From Onchocerca lupi (lineage: Eukaryota > Nematoda > Chromadorea > Rhabditida > Onchocercidae), in the NCBI GenBank assembly GCA_028564675.1, contig JAOVVO010000387.1:1-64000 (forward strand): a stretch of 64,000 bases of DNA. The letters are read 5' to 3'. The position numbers and the translations under genes were made by a program. Positions 48,229-60,583 of the stretch are shown here, piece by piece. The notes beneath the pieces were generated by a model, which searched no databases, had not been told where the DNA came from, and saw only the letters and a program-made list of their open reading frames with translations. Position 1 is the stretch's first letter; each line of letters starts with the position of its first letter.

Positions 48229-48899
48229 ACTTTCCAAATGTGAATAATATGTAATCTCTGCTATAATCAATTTAATTTTTGAATTTCATAAATTATACGG
48301 TATTCCCAATATTGTTTCATCTTAAGAAATGCAGTGACGATAAAAGCAACGATAATCTGAGCACTTTAGTCGTTTACCTTCTCAATTATTTGATTTTCAA
48401 AACAAAATTATTACGATTTACAATAACGCAATCAATCGTTTGCTCGAGTTTGAGCTGTAAAAACACGTAACGATCAGATGGAACAACTGCTCTGAAAACT
48501 ATGCATTCAAATATTTCAAATAATTTTATTAATAGACTCTATATTTCGAAAAAATCATTAAAAAAAATTACATCTTGCAAATACCGGAGAGAGAAAATCA
48601 CGGTTAATAATTTCTTGAACAGTGAAAGAGTAAGATATTTCTCTAGAAGACAAGTTTAAACAGTTTATACAAAAATGAGATCAAAAAAGTTCTAAAAATA
48701 GGAAGACTTTTGACAGAAGTTATCTGCATATTACAGTTGTATTTAGGCACATTATGAAACAATCGGAAGGTTTATTGCAGGCCAAAAAATTTCATCGGAT
48801 TAGATGAAAAATCTGCTTATAAATACATATGATTTCCGGCATAGGAATAAAAACGCATATGGACAAAACTGACAAATGAAGCCATGAATGACTGTGATG
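48229..48899. other. Spacer, golgin-84 3' end to VTA1 start
   Basis: A 671-base AT-rich spacer between two minus-strand genes, short enough for a nematode operon. It should hold the golgin-84 3' UTR and the VTA1 leader. I see no separate gene. Confidence 0.45.
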
Positions 48900-51800
48900 T
48901 TAGAGAGGATGTATTTCAGGTGTATAATTGAACAGAATAAAGAATACCCATGCGTGTAACAGTATACAGTACATGAAGAAAATGAAACGGAACATAGGAT
49001 TGCGCATAAATATAGCTAGACGTAACCTGAAAGAAATTATCTTCAATTCCATTAGAATCAGCGCTAAAAGATCAAAATTGATATATAGATTAAAATAAGC
49101 ATATAAATTTATGCATTTCAAATATATAAATGAGCAGGATAAAGAATATCCATGTGTATAAATATAATATGACGAAAGAGAGTCAAAACTGAGTTGCATA
49201 TGAATGAAAGATCAAAATTAATTTGTAATTAAACTATGAATACCACTTCAATAGTTGTTAAACTACTAATGTACATAAAACTATGAGTTGAAAACAGCCC
49301 ACATATATTATCTTTCGATTAAAGACAAACGACATAGGTTGAGCATTTCTTAAAACTCTTTGAAATTTATTGGAAAATTAACAAAACCAATAAAATCCTT
49401 ACCCAACATGATCAAAAATGTAAAATGCAAATTTAGCAATACGAATAAACATGTTATCCGAATGTGAAACTGTAAATAACGAATAGCTTTGATCGTTTGT
49501 ATTGACACCATTTCCGCGCATTTCAATTGCAACGGTTTTAATTGAACCAGTTTCAGTATTTCTACATGCATGCTGAAATAATAAGAAATTTACCGAAACA
49601 AACTAACTTTTTTTTTTTTTTTTTTTAACGGTACTAAACATCAAAATTGTTTCACAGAAAAGCAAAAAGAAGCGACATTTATATAGTATTATTGTTGTTT
49701 AGTTTCTCTTCATTTCACTGAAAGTATGGGAAATTCTAGAAATATTATCTTGCAAATATATTTCATAATAATCTGTTGAATGATGAGATAAAAACACACG
49801 GAATTGTCTAATTTAATTGAACTGAAATTTGAAAGATGGCATCAATTTAAAATGCGATTGAGAAAAAAAATAACTTCAGCACGTTCAAGTCGCAATTCGA
49901 GCGTTCTTTTTTCGCTTTCAATCCTTTCGATGACCGCTTGCTTCGAAATCAATTTTTCACTTAAAAGCAAAATTTTTTGCTCCATTTCACCAATTTCGTA
50001 TCGTTTGCTCGCTTTGTTTTCTTCCATAAGTTTCGTTAATTCGATATCTTTTTCAGCAAGCTTTCTTTCAACCGCTTCTTCCTGTCTATGCATTTCAGCT
50101 TTTAGAAGATCATATTCCTAAAAAGTAAATTTTTAATAAGATGTATTAAAATAGATTTGCACTAGCTTCTGATGCTATTATTTAATAAAAATATCCAAAA
50201 TAATAATTTTGCAGATTCAAACTTTCAAGAAACTACCAACTAGCTGAATTCTTTCCATCTGCTCTTTGTATTGATTTGTCTGAGACAGATGATGATGTAT
50301 CTGCTTTAAAAGATTTTCTCTCTGTACTCCAGATACTCGCTGTTCATCATGCAATCTATTTTCCAATTCCTCAAAAAACCAATCTGTGGAAAACATATTC
50401 TGTACTTACTTTTGCCAATATCATTGCAGGTTAATGAAAAAAGGTTTTCACTGCACTACAATCAATGTATAAAATTTATGGAAAAGAACAAAAAACTGAG
50501 TCAACATTTCGAGATATCCTGGATCGAACGGGCTAATTATATCTCCATGGTAATTCTGAACTTAATTCAAGTAGGAACGGAAACCAAGCTTGAAATTACC
50601 TGCATGTCTCCCTTAAGATTGTAGATGACAAACTGTGATTGCTGAAGATCATCTTTCAATAAATCAAATTCACATCGCAGTTCTTCCAGTTCAACACTGT
50701 TTGCTACACCATCTAATCCAGAAGAATTCTATAAATTATATCCTTTAAAACTGAAAATTTATTAAAAGCTTTTTGTTTAAAATAGGAAGTTGTAAAACAA
50801 GATTACATGTCTAAAATTATTTTTTCTATTTGTAACAAAATAATGTTTTCTAATAATGAAACGATTTAATGCAAAATCAATAATAATGGAAAGTAATTAT
50901 AAAAATTTTTTAAAATTATTACAAATAATATAATGGTATGAACTTTTAATTAATGAAATATGCATTCAAAGTTGCCGTACGAATATGCGTCACTATTTTA
51001 ACTTTCCGATCTACACAGCATTCTATCTGACCTCAGAGCAGCCTTATTATTTCAGCCCCTGTTCTGAAGACAGAATAAATAATGTACGCCTTATTCTTTC
51101 ATAGTTATTATGCACAAACTCTAACTTCTTAGTTCTTTTAAGATCACGAGGCAAGACAAAAATCAAAAATATTCGAAAAAAAAAAAAAAAAAAAAAAAAA
51201 ACCTCCTTCAAAGATGTCAAAAGATTTTCCTTCGCAGACAGAATCTTTTGGGCTCTTTGTTTATATTCATCAAATTCGTGTTTGTTCGCTTTTAGATTAT
51301 ACTTTGCAAGTCTTATCTGCAATTCCTTTAAGTTTGCAAGATCATAAAATCTGAACTGTCACAAAACTAATCAGAGAAATCATAATATGAGAGGAATAAA
51401 ATAATAAAATTTATGCACTTCTTCCACCAAATTTTGTTCATTCATTTCCATCTCCAGAATTTTTGCCCTCAATCTTTGCAGTTCTTTTTCAGTCTCCGAA
51501 TTTTCGTTATTCGCTGATTCTAAACGTTTCACGTAATCTTGTTCGCGCTTTTCGAATTCTTTTTTTTCTCTGTTATGCTCAAGTTGAAGTTTTTTCAAAC
51601 TAGAGTGGTCATTTGCTATGCCGTCATCTTCTGCTTCTAATTTTTTCTTCATTAACTTCAACTCTTTATCGAGTTCCGCTATTTGAATATCTTTCTTCAT
51701 AATGGTTTCTTCTGCCTCCTGAAACAAGTGCAAGTAACTGTTGATTTTAAATAAACTAATGATCAACAATTTATGAATTAAATTTTACTTGCAATCGAAC

Positions 51801-53431
51801 ACATGTCACAGCCATCTGACTTTCTTTTATAGATAAGCATTTCAGAGCATCCGAATGTTGTGCTTTTAGATATTCCTCAATTGTATGGGGTTCAGACATT
51901 GTTCCGATGGCATCTAAAATTTAATATGAGCTACTCCACTGCAGTATATTTGAAAATTAAAAATGATATTTCGTCCACTAAAAATTATTTGTAAAGAAAA
52001 AGATAAAAGAGAAACGAATCACAAAAACAAAAATGGTAAACAATATGTCTACACAAGCAACAAAAGTTTCCAGAAATCACGATCTGTTCAAAAATTACAA
52101 ACATCTGGAATGAAGATGAAATATACTAAATTCTCACTAGCAATCTGAGGATTTGGTGCAGAAAAACAACTTGCTACAGAAGAACAGCGACTTGATGTCG
52201 GTTCATTTGAATTATTCAGATAAGCGATCAATTCATCATCTTTTTTTTTATTATGAATTCGACTTGATACTGAAGATGTATGATCAGTCCTGCAAAATTT
52301 ATTCAAATAATGAAGATTTTTGGTAAGATATTTAAAATTTAAGACAAATCAAAACTAATATCTGCAGTGCAGACAAATATTTTCTATATAGATAGGCACA
52401 TTAATAAAATTTATTCGATCTCGACTGGTTTTTTTTACTTTTTAGTAAATTTTTGCAATTAAATACCTTGTTATTAATTCCCCCATCTTATTATGGTTTA
52501 GAACATAATGGTTGAGAAGTTTAGAACATAAGTTTAGAACATAATTTCCCAATACAATGAGATATATTCCCGAAAGTTTTAAACAAATCAAGAGAATACG
52601 ATAAGACGAAGTGTTAAAAATCACGAAAACAATTAGAGAATGGTTAAACGAAAAAATTCAGGTACATTACAATTAACTTTTTTTGAAAGACTAATGTTTT
52701 GCTTTATCTGGCGTATACTCGAAATCTCACGTACACTTGAAATTATACTCGAAATTTCACGAAGGTTTCTCCATCTATAGCACACAAAACTTTATTTTTT
52801 GGCATGTAAATGATTAGTAAATTTAATGAAAACACTGTTTAAATATCAAATGACCATTATTCCTCCACACTTTTAGCTTACCTTAAGTGCTTCTTAGTTG
52901 TTGTTTCTACAATTTCTGGTCGAAGTTTTTCCAATTTATTTGTTCCCTGCCCTTTAATATCGATCAAACTCATTACTGAATCACTCTTACTAACTCCTTT
53001 CTTTGTATTTCTTAATGCCTGAAAATGCAACATTTTTCAGCTCACGAATTTTTTAAAACCTTAATTAGTATTTCCAATAAATAGAAAATACCAAATTTTA
53101 AGAGAAATCATCATATATTTGACAGTCTAATCCAGTCAGTTGTGAATACAACTTCTAATCATGAGTATAATATTAAATAACGATCATTGGATATGTTTGA
53201 CATTCATTTCTGTTTAATACTGACTATATTTTTAAGCAGATCCATTGATTATGATTGCTTATAACTGACAGTTTCATGTTATTGTATCATTTGATAATCA
53301 ATTTTCTACTGCTCTTATGAAGAACTGATAAGATATTTTAGAAAACATACGACAGCAGCATTCCGGTCAATTTGGTTGAGCAAATCTTCGGCACGACCAG
53401 CAATATGTGACACTTTCGCAAGCCAAGACAT
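48900..53431 (-). CDS. GOLGA5: Golgin-84 (GOLGA5) homologue
   Basis: Eleven minus-strand exons: 53431-53351, 53018-52882, 52289-52138, 51913-51789, 51718-51419, 51355-51203, 50728-50600, 50369-50241, 50117-49875, 49572-49403 and 49026-48900; all in phase, 581 residues (human 731). The start MSWLAKVSHIAGRAEDLLNQ matches human MSWFVDLAGKAEDLLNR, so I chose 53431 over an in-frame ATG at 53515. The acidic segment DDELIAYLNNSNEP matches human DDELLFDFLNSSQKEP. A long coiled coil follows (about residues 165-500), including EFDEYKQRAQKILSAKENLL (human ELIDYKQKATRILQSKEKLI). The C-terminal tail anchor is RLAIFMRNPMFRFIFF...YTPEIHPL, like human RLGIFLRRYP...YTPEMHHDQ. In the family it tethers vesicles at the cis-Golgi and binds Rab1. 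The donor after 51203 runs straight into a 26-T tract. Confidence 0.94.
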
Positions 53432-54528
53432 GGAACTAAAAGCACTATAATCACCCTGCAATTCGATAAACTGTCCACTGATTTTGTTGCACAAATTGTC
53501 TGATGTTTCAGTCATTCATTTATCTCATTAATAGCTCCCCATATCATAAAATAATTCCCCTATACACTTTATCCCGATCACTTCAAACAAAATTTATTAG
53601 TAAATCTCGCAACACCTTGCATCATTATCACAGTTCAAGCAACAGAGTGCTACGAAAATCGACCGTCCCACAAGATGTAAATAAAAAATAAACGTCCCCA
53701 ACCGCGATTACCGTTATGCTCCATCTCGACTATCACTGTATTTCTTGAAAAGAGTTTGTTAAGCACCAAATAAAATAACATGCATAACTGTACAATATTT
53801 ATAGTGCTTAACAGAATACTGTTTATTCAAATGATAAAATAATGATTTTTCTCGAAGTGAAAGTCTGATCATTAAAAAGCGAGATGCAACAAAATAAGAC
53901 ATACATACAGATAATATGAAATACACGCTGAATAAAAAAAAACTGTGACACGTTTATGTGGTAAAATCATGAAATGTTTCTGTGATAAATAGTTATACTA
54001 GTATCAATTAAATCATCTTAATTTATCAGAGCCACTGTGAATGAAAAATGTCAAAGAACACTTTGATTTATGACTTAATGATCCAATAAATTAGCCCTCA
54101 GCTGCTTCATTTAAACATCAATTTCAGCAAAATACAGTGTTGTTCTTGTCAACAATCAATAGATTATTGAGAATAAAATTTGAAATCAACAATAAATAAA
54201 TCAAATGTTAATTCATAGTGAAGTGATACAGAAGAAATATATTAATTAATTTTCTTTTATAGGTAGAAGTATCTGAGAAGAAGGCTATGGATAAAATATA
54301 AGATCATTCCCCTTTTTTATGTCATTATTTGACAACAGTTCTGAATACTAAATTATATAGCACAAATAACATTTGTATATTAATTCGAATAACTTCTTGA
54401 AACAGTTAAATTTTGAAAACAAATTTTCTCTCGCTCATTTCTTCCCTTATTCCCATTTCTTATGACATAAAAATTCAATAATTTTCATGTTAATGCTTAA
54501 GCAATAATATTTTCAGGATTTGATAGCC
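53432..54528. other. Spacer, calponin 3' end to golgin-84 start
   Basis: About 1.1 kb of AT-rich sequence between two minus-strand genes. The half near 53431 should be the golgin-84 promoter or leader and the other half the calponin 3' UTR. I see no other gene. Confidence 0.45.
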
Positions 54529-56407
54529 CTACATGTGACGCGTGTTACCCATATTGATACCGGATGCATTCGCACCTTTGTTTGTGCCCATTTGAAGTCC
54601 AATAATCGCTTCGCCGGCACGAAGTTTTTCCTCCGACCAATCACGTTTCTCTCCTTTCGCCTCCTGAAGAGATATCAGATAAGCATAAAATTTTTAAATG
54701 ATTTGAGAAAATGGTTACCAACGAAAAAGTCACTAAACTTCATTTGCTTAAATGTTTATCATTACAGCAGCCTAAAATGAACATATAGAAGCTCGTTATT
54801 TATGGAAAGTTCTAGTTTGTTAACATAATAAGCTATCACTAAAACTTGCCTTACCTGACAAGTTATTAGTCGACTGCTACAAAGTTAAATCATTAAAAAT
54901 ATTCCAGTTAACGGGATGAATTTAAGTCATTAATAAAAAAAAAAGCAATTTATGGAATACCATTAATAGTGAATGTTTTTGTGCTTCTGCGTCATTAGGA
55001 AGAAAAGAATTTTGAAATAAACAGCTAATGAAATGTCCAGCTCACCTATTCTGAATAATGTATTCTAAAATTACCACTAAATGATTGATAGAAATATATA
55101 AAAGAAATTATAAATTTGCATTTGTATTTCGTACTTATATAAAACCTATTTTTTATTATTACATATATGAACATTTCTCAAATAGCATCAATGCAAAAAA
55201 ATTATAAGCTTAATTGGCATCTTTTGCCTGCATCAGCAAAACTACATTGATGCTTTAAGCACATATTTTCTTAATTTTTTTGTAAATACTTACTTCCTAA
55301 AACACTTGATTCTACTTCTCAAACTTAGGTCTTCAAGAAATAAGGCAATAAAAATCACGATAAATGTTAAGAAAATACTTTGTCACTGCAGGCAATTGGC
55401 ATTCTATCATTCATAGTTCTATCATGCATATATGAGAAGTGGATAATATCGAATCAGAAATAGTGACAATATCTCTCATTTCAAAGCAAATACAAATAAT
55501 GGAATTTAGATGCTCACGAAATTAGACTGATTACAAATATGACTGGTTTTCGGGATCTCTAATTGCAGGAACTCATCTGTCCTTCTTGCAACTGCAAAAT
55601 CTAATAATATATGGAACTTCACTTAACTTTGGGCCTAAACCACGCTTCCCAAATAGTTCCTCAGATTTTCTAGCCAAAGATGAAAGGCAAATAACAACCG
55701 CGTTTGGATCTTGACCCTCGAAAAGATCAACTGTTTGGAAAAGTTCCGACTTAGTGATATGTTTCTCGGCAAAAGATAAAAAAAATGAAATGTTTTCCAT
55801 TTGTTTAAAAGCCATTGCACTATTGTTGATCTTCTTCACTGAATTTGGTTGTAAGGCGTTTGCAAGGCTGAAACGTTTCAGATATGTCGCAAAATGTATA
55901 TAAGATTATACCAAAAAAATTTTTCAAAACAACTGAATAAGACTGATTCATGATTAAAACTCATTATTTTCTTAATTGTTCTCCGCAAATATCTATCTTG
56001 TTCTCCGCAAATGCTTTGCTTGTTCTTCTGAGATTTTTCTAATTTACTGCATGGTCAATTAATATTCTTTATTCTTTTCTAGAAAAAGATCTGTTTGAGG
56101 CAATCGTTCATTTTTTCTTCTTAGAAATAATTTAAATACTCTCCGTAGATAGCTGCAAATAGTGAACAATTAACTTCCCGATAACCTGTGAATATTTATA
56201 AGTTAACTTTCTAAATTACCTGCACAACAGCGTACCATCTTTCAAAACTTCTAAAAAATTCTTCATATCACCAGTAGTCAAGAAATTTTCCCCAGTAAGT
56301 TGAGCGACCCATTCAAGAAGCTGTCCAGCCAATTCGTCATCATATTTTGCATGTACTTTACGATGAGCCTCTAAGGCTAAACCAGATTTTGTAGCACGTT
56401 CTACCAT
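54529..56407 (-). CDS. Calponin/transgelin-like protein
   Basis: Three minus-strand exons: 56407-56220, 55867-55618 and 54663-54529 (stop TAG); 190 residues, close to transgelin (about 200). A calponin-homology domain spans roughly residues 25-135, with LLEWVAQLTGENF, LKDGTLLCSLANALQPNSV and the closing PNAVVICLSSLARK. One calponin-like (CLIK) repeat ends the protein: IIGLQMGTNKGANASGINMG. The ATG follows a GCGCTTTTCAG acceptor. Such proteins bind and stabilise actin in muscle and other cells; nematodes have several (the CPN family, and the filarial antigen Ov9M is a related calponin). I cannot say which paralogue this is. The donor after 55618 (GAA|GTTCCATA) is weak, but the join to GAGGCGAAAGG is in phase and fits the family. 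Confidence 0.9.
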
Positions 56408-57922
56408 TATTCATGAATACCTGAAAAGCGCAAGAAGAAAAATCGATGGAAAAACTGAAATTGCAATACATAAGCCGACCCCTTTCAATGACAAAAATTT
56501 AAGCTTGATCTTATTCGGCATTATTGATATTTTAAGAGACTAAATATTCTTGCTCCAAAAAGAAGTGTAATGAAATTGATAGGCATATCACCGTTAGGAA
56601 ACATTTCATGGAACACTATAAACACTGTCCCATTTTAATTAACGAATTAATCACTGGAAATTCATTTGTATTTCAATGAAGAATTCTAAGAAAGATGAAA
56701 TCGAGATAAGTTCTATAGCTGTCCGAAATCCAAAACTCAACTGCGAAGTGAAGTGAAGCAAAAAAAGATCGGTTAAGTCTGCAGATGAAAAGCATGCAAA
56801 GAATGATTTAAAAAACCAACAAACAAAACAATTTGAAGATGCATTCGGAAGAAAAACATAGCATATGCATTAAAGAATCATCGAAACATAAAATAAGAAA
56901 ATTCAAATTGAAAAAAAAAAAAAAAAAGGACAATAGCAAAAATTAGTTGAAACACTGCACTGTATGATACGTTGAACAGTAAACCTAACACAGTTAAAGT
57001 TATCAAATAGAGTATTTTTACACAGATATTAATACCCGAATAAGGGAATATCCATTTCGAGACAGAACATAAAGTGATGTTTACAACACTAAAAGAAACC
57101 TTTCTAGCTGCGAAGGAAGTAAATTATTCGTCCACTCATCTCTAATACAATCAAACTGAATATAACTAAAAGACGAGAATTTCAATTCATTCCAATATTT
57201 TGTGGAATCTGGATTGCACAACTTTCTCTTTCAATTAATTTATTAATTGAAGCAAAGAATGGAACTGAAAAATTGTTTGTTGCTTTGTCATATAATTTGT
57301 ATGACAAAAATATCCAAGGCGCATATCGATTCAACAAACACGCAAAAGAGAACAAAGAGCGGAAGAGCACGGTCATCTGAATAGCATCATAATTGTTTTT
57401 TTTTTTTTTTATAGCTTATGCTTTAAATTCAAAATTTGAATAAATTCTTATGGGACGAAAATTACTAAATTATGTTCGTAACATGGTGAAAGTTCTGGGA
57501 TGTATCGCTTTTCCGGAAATTCCTCGGCAAAGAGCGACTAAAAACAAATAATAAATACTGGAAGATGCAGATGGGAAGTGAAGACAAATTCACATCAATA
57601 TAGATAAGTGAAGCAAACACAAAAACCAATAAAATTCAAATATTTGCGAAAAAGACTATCCATTCATAAGAGAGATTCACAATGAAATGATTAGGTAGAG
57701 ATTTATGATAAGTTGATTAGATAATGGAGATTTATAAGGTTGATCAAGTAGTCATGATACAACCAACATAAATCAATGCTGCTTATTGTACCTTTAACGA
57801 TATGCATTACAAGAGATTGGAACTGAATTTAAAATAAGTTTAATTAAAGCAAAGAAATGGCTTTTTCGAAATGAGATACACTGAGCTATCCAGCCAAATG
57901 GAATAGAGAGGACAGGAAGCAA

Positions 57923-59086
57923 TGACGATACCTAACAAAAGTAAACGAAAAACGCGAAATCGATCAGTCAGATCATCATTCTCTTCCGGATCATCGATAA
58001 ATTAGCTCAAAACCGAACTTCTGCCGAAACAGCCCACATTAACTACAGTAGCAAAAACAAATGCACACTACTGAGTTCGTTTTACATCTGACATCGTCAC
58101 ATCAACACACGGAAGTATATGACACCGTCACGTCAACACACGGAAACATATGATACTGTCACGTCAACACACGGAAACATATGATACTGTCACGTCAACA
58201 CACGGGAACATTTGATACTGTCACGTCAACAGAAGAATTTGGTAAAGATTGGAAAAGGTTAAAGGACGAACTGAATGGAGAGGAGCATCACAACAGGACA
58301 GACACAACTTTACACATCGCATGATAGAAAGCAATGTGACAGAAGGCATATAGATAGGTCGATCATCCTGCCTGTAGGCTCATTCCTGACCATCTATTAT
58401 TTATATCTTTGTCATTTATTCTGTTCTATTCTATTCTCATTCTATTCCTATCTCGTTTTTGTTCCGAAGCAGCCAGAAGAGAACGAATGATATGCATGTT
58501 GATTGGTGAATAACTTCAATATACTGGTTCTGTCGGGATCCTCTGAACATCTCTTCTTCGAAATCTCGGAGGAGATGCATCGATGGAAGTTACAAATGAG
58601 TCCATCTAGCTCGAATTAATCTTTCAGTGTTCCTAATCGTGAAAGAATCACAGTTATTGATCATCAGGTTTGTGAATCACATGTACATGGTTATACTGTA
58701 AGCCGTGGAATAAACAAACCATTACGAATTGGTGAATCAGGAACATTCTTCCGTTGTAACCGTTGGTCATTTGCAACTCCATATCACATCATATCATATC
58801 GTTTCTGGAGAAGTTTGTCAAAATGTTTCTGGAATCCCACTATCTGAAAGCCTTATCCCCTCATCCATTCAAATCTACTTCACTCCCATAAATGAGATGA
58901 TTCTCGAGAACGCATAATATCTTAGGACACCCATTTTATATAGTAAATCTATGTCCCGTTCATCCCAATCTTCCGAATAATCATGAAGATTACAAAGCTT
59001 TTCAAAAACTGCATGATCTCGACTTACTATTATTTCCAAAGTTTAAGGAACTTCACCTGCTCTTCCATACAAATTGAGACTTCGTC
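57923..59086 (+). pseudogene. Coding-like fragments, possible decayed gene
   Basis: Several plus-strand frames read like protein but are broken by stops and frame changes: 57923-58006 (ATG start, basic, MTIPNKSKRKTRNRSVRSS); about 58522-58617 (EHLFFEISEEMHRWKLQMS); about 58621-58842 (ERITVIDHQVCESHVHGYTV and LRIGESGTFFRCNRW); about 58807-58917 (GEVCQNVSGIPLSES); about 58951-59085 (HPNLPNNHEDYKAFQKLHD). Base composition here is less AT-rich than the flanks. I do not recognise a family. It may be a degraded gene, a set of real exons I cannot join, or chance. Confidence 0.3.
58095..58232. repeat. 31-bp minisatellite, about 4.5 copies
   Basis: Units start at 58095, 58126, 58157, 58188 and (partial) 58219. 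The consensus is built around TGTCACGTCAACACACGG followed by AAACATATGATAC. Each unit but the first carries CACGTCA, whose reverse TGACGTG resembles a CRE/bZIP or bHLH core. Units 2 and 3 are nearly identical; the outer units are more diverged. Confidence 0.92.
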
Positions 59087-60583
59087 AATTCCTGCATGTC
59101 TCGAAATTTCAGTTTCTCGATTTCAGAAATTTTTAAATTAATTCCTGATTTCTTTAAATTAAATGTGGTTCTTTACAGCTTTTACTATTTCTAAACAAAA
59201 AATCTAAACAAAATTACATATTCACAAGTATTACAGAATATTACAAACAATTCAACGATAAGACAGTGAACAACAGGCATTCTTTGCATGCTTAAAGTTC
59301 AGGCTATACTTCTAGTGACTAGCAAAAGACAATTTTCCGAATAAATCAAATCAAATTTAAACTGGAAAAAATCAAATAAATATACCAATATTGGATCACG
59401 CATGGAAAATAGTAAAAATGGAGGTGAAAACACTGGACATGCAATGAATTCATATATACCGAGAGATTTGAACGGCTAAGATAGATTAAGCCAAGTAAAG
59501 TTAATTTTTTCTTCTTCCATTCCATCTCTCTCCTTTAATTAAGAACAATATTCTATATATGAGAATGGACAGATATGACCAATTCATAACATAATCGTGA
59601 TAATTGTAAAAGATACAAGAGTAGTTTGAAAAGGACTGCACATTCTAAAATAAAATTACTACCAAATATAAATGGAAATAAAAAAAAAACCGGTCTGATA
59701 TCATACACAGCAAGCTTTACAGTACTGAAATATAAAACAAACAAATTTTGTACTATTACAGAATACAAAGAATTAAAAAAGAGTAAACTGAGAAATCTAC
59801 GAAAATAACAAAATAATTTTGTGCAAAAATATCAGCAAATCAACAAAACAAGAATAAAGTACCATTGGAGTCCAAAAAATCTGTACAAATGAGTTAAGCA
59901 AAAAATTTGACAGAAAAACTTTGGGCGATGGTTACAAAAGTTGCGATAAAGAGACAACGCCGCCTTTTGGCCGCTTGAATGAATAACTAATAAGTCGTTA
60001 ATTAGTCAGTCACTACCGATAATTTGTAATTCCGACTTTTCACCAGCAAATAACTGAACTAAAAAAGTTGACTTTCAACTTTTTAATCTTTCTGCCCTGA
60101 GAATATTTCCAATGATTCACCAATCATCTCTTTCAAAAAGCTATTTTATGGCAATTTGGTTCAAAATAACTTTAACACATAATTTTATAATTAATATAAG
60201 CTGCCAACTTCAATTAAAAGTCGCAAAATAATTCTTTGACTTTATTTCAATCATTAGAATTAATCCAAATTTCCTAGTAATGGTGCCTTAGACATCTCAT
60301 ACTACTAGATCAGAATCTCTAGATCATCTACCATGTAAATAAGACAAAACATTCCTACTTTAGTAAAAGAATTTGCATTATGAGTCCGAAGGAAGGAATA
60401 ATTGTGTTCGTTATGACTTAAAAATCTTGACCTAGTTTTCAAAGAGTTAAGCTACTGAATTTTCATTAGACGTAATAAACATTTACCTTATCTTTGTTGC
60501 TCTGTGAAGAAACTCAAATATGTGTCAGAAAAGTAAACACAACTTAACAACCTTTTTTATAATTGATTGACGAAAAAAAGATA

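Larger units (their letters stand above)
56408..60583. other. Long intergenic region, UNC-55-type gene to calponin gene
   Basis: About 4.2 kb between two minus-strand genes. The part next to 56407 should hold the calponin promoter. The middle holds the 31-bp minisatellite at 58095-58232 and plus-strand coding-like fragments over about 57925-59095 (listed separately). A T run lies near 57396-57411. The rest is plain AT-rich sequence. Confidence 0.45.

Noticed and set aside
54520..54780. 86-codon plus-strand frame
   Set aside because: It is the antisense of the last calponin exon (54529-54663).
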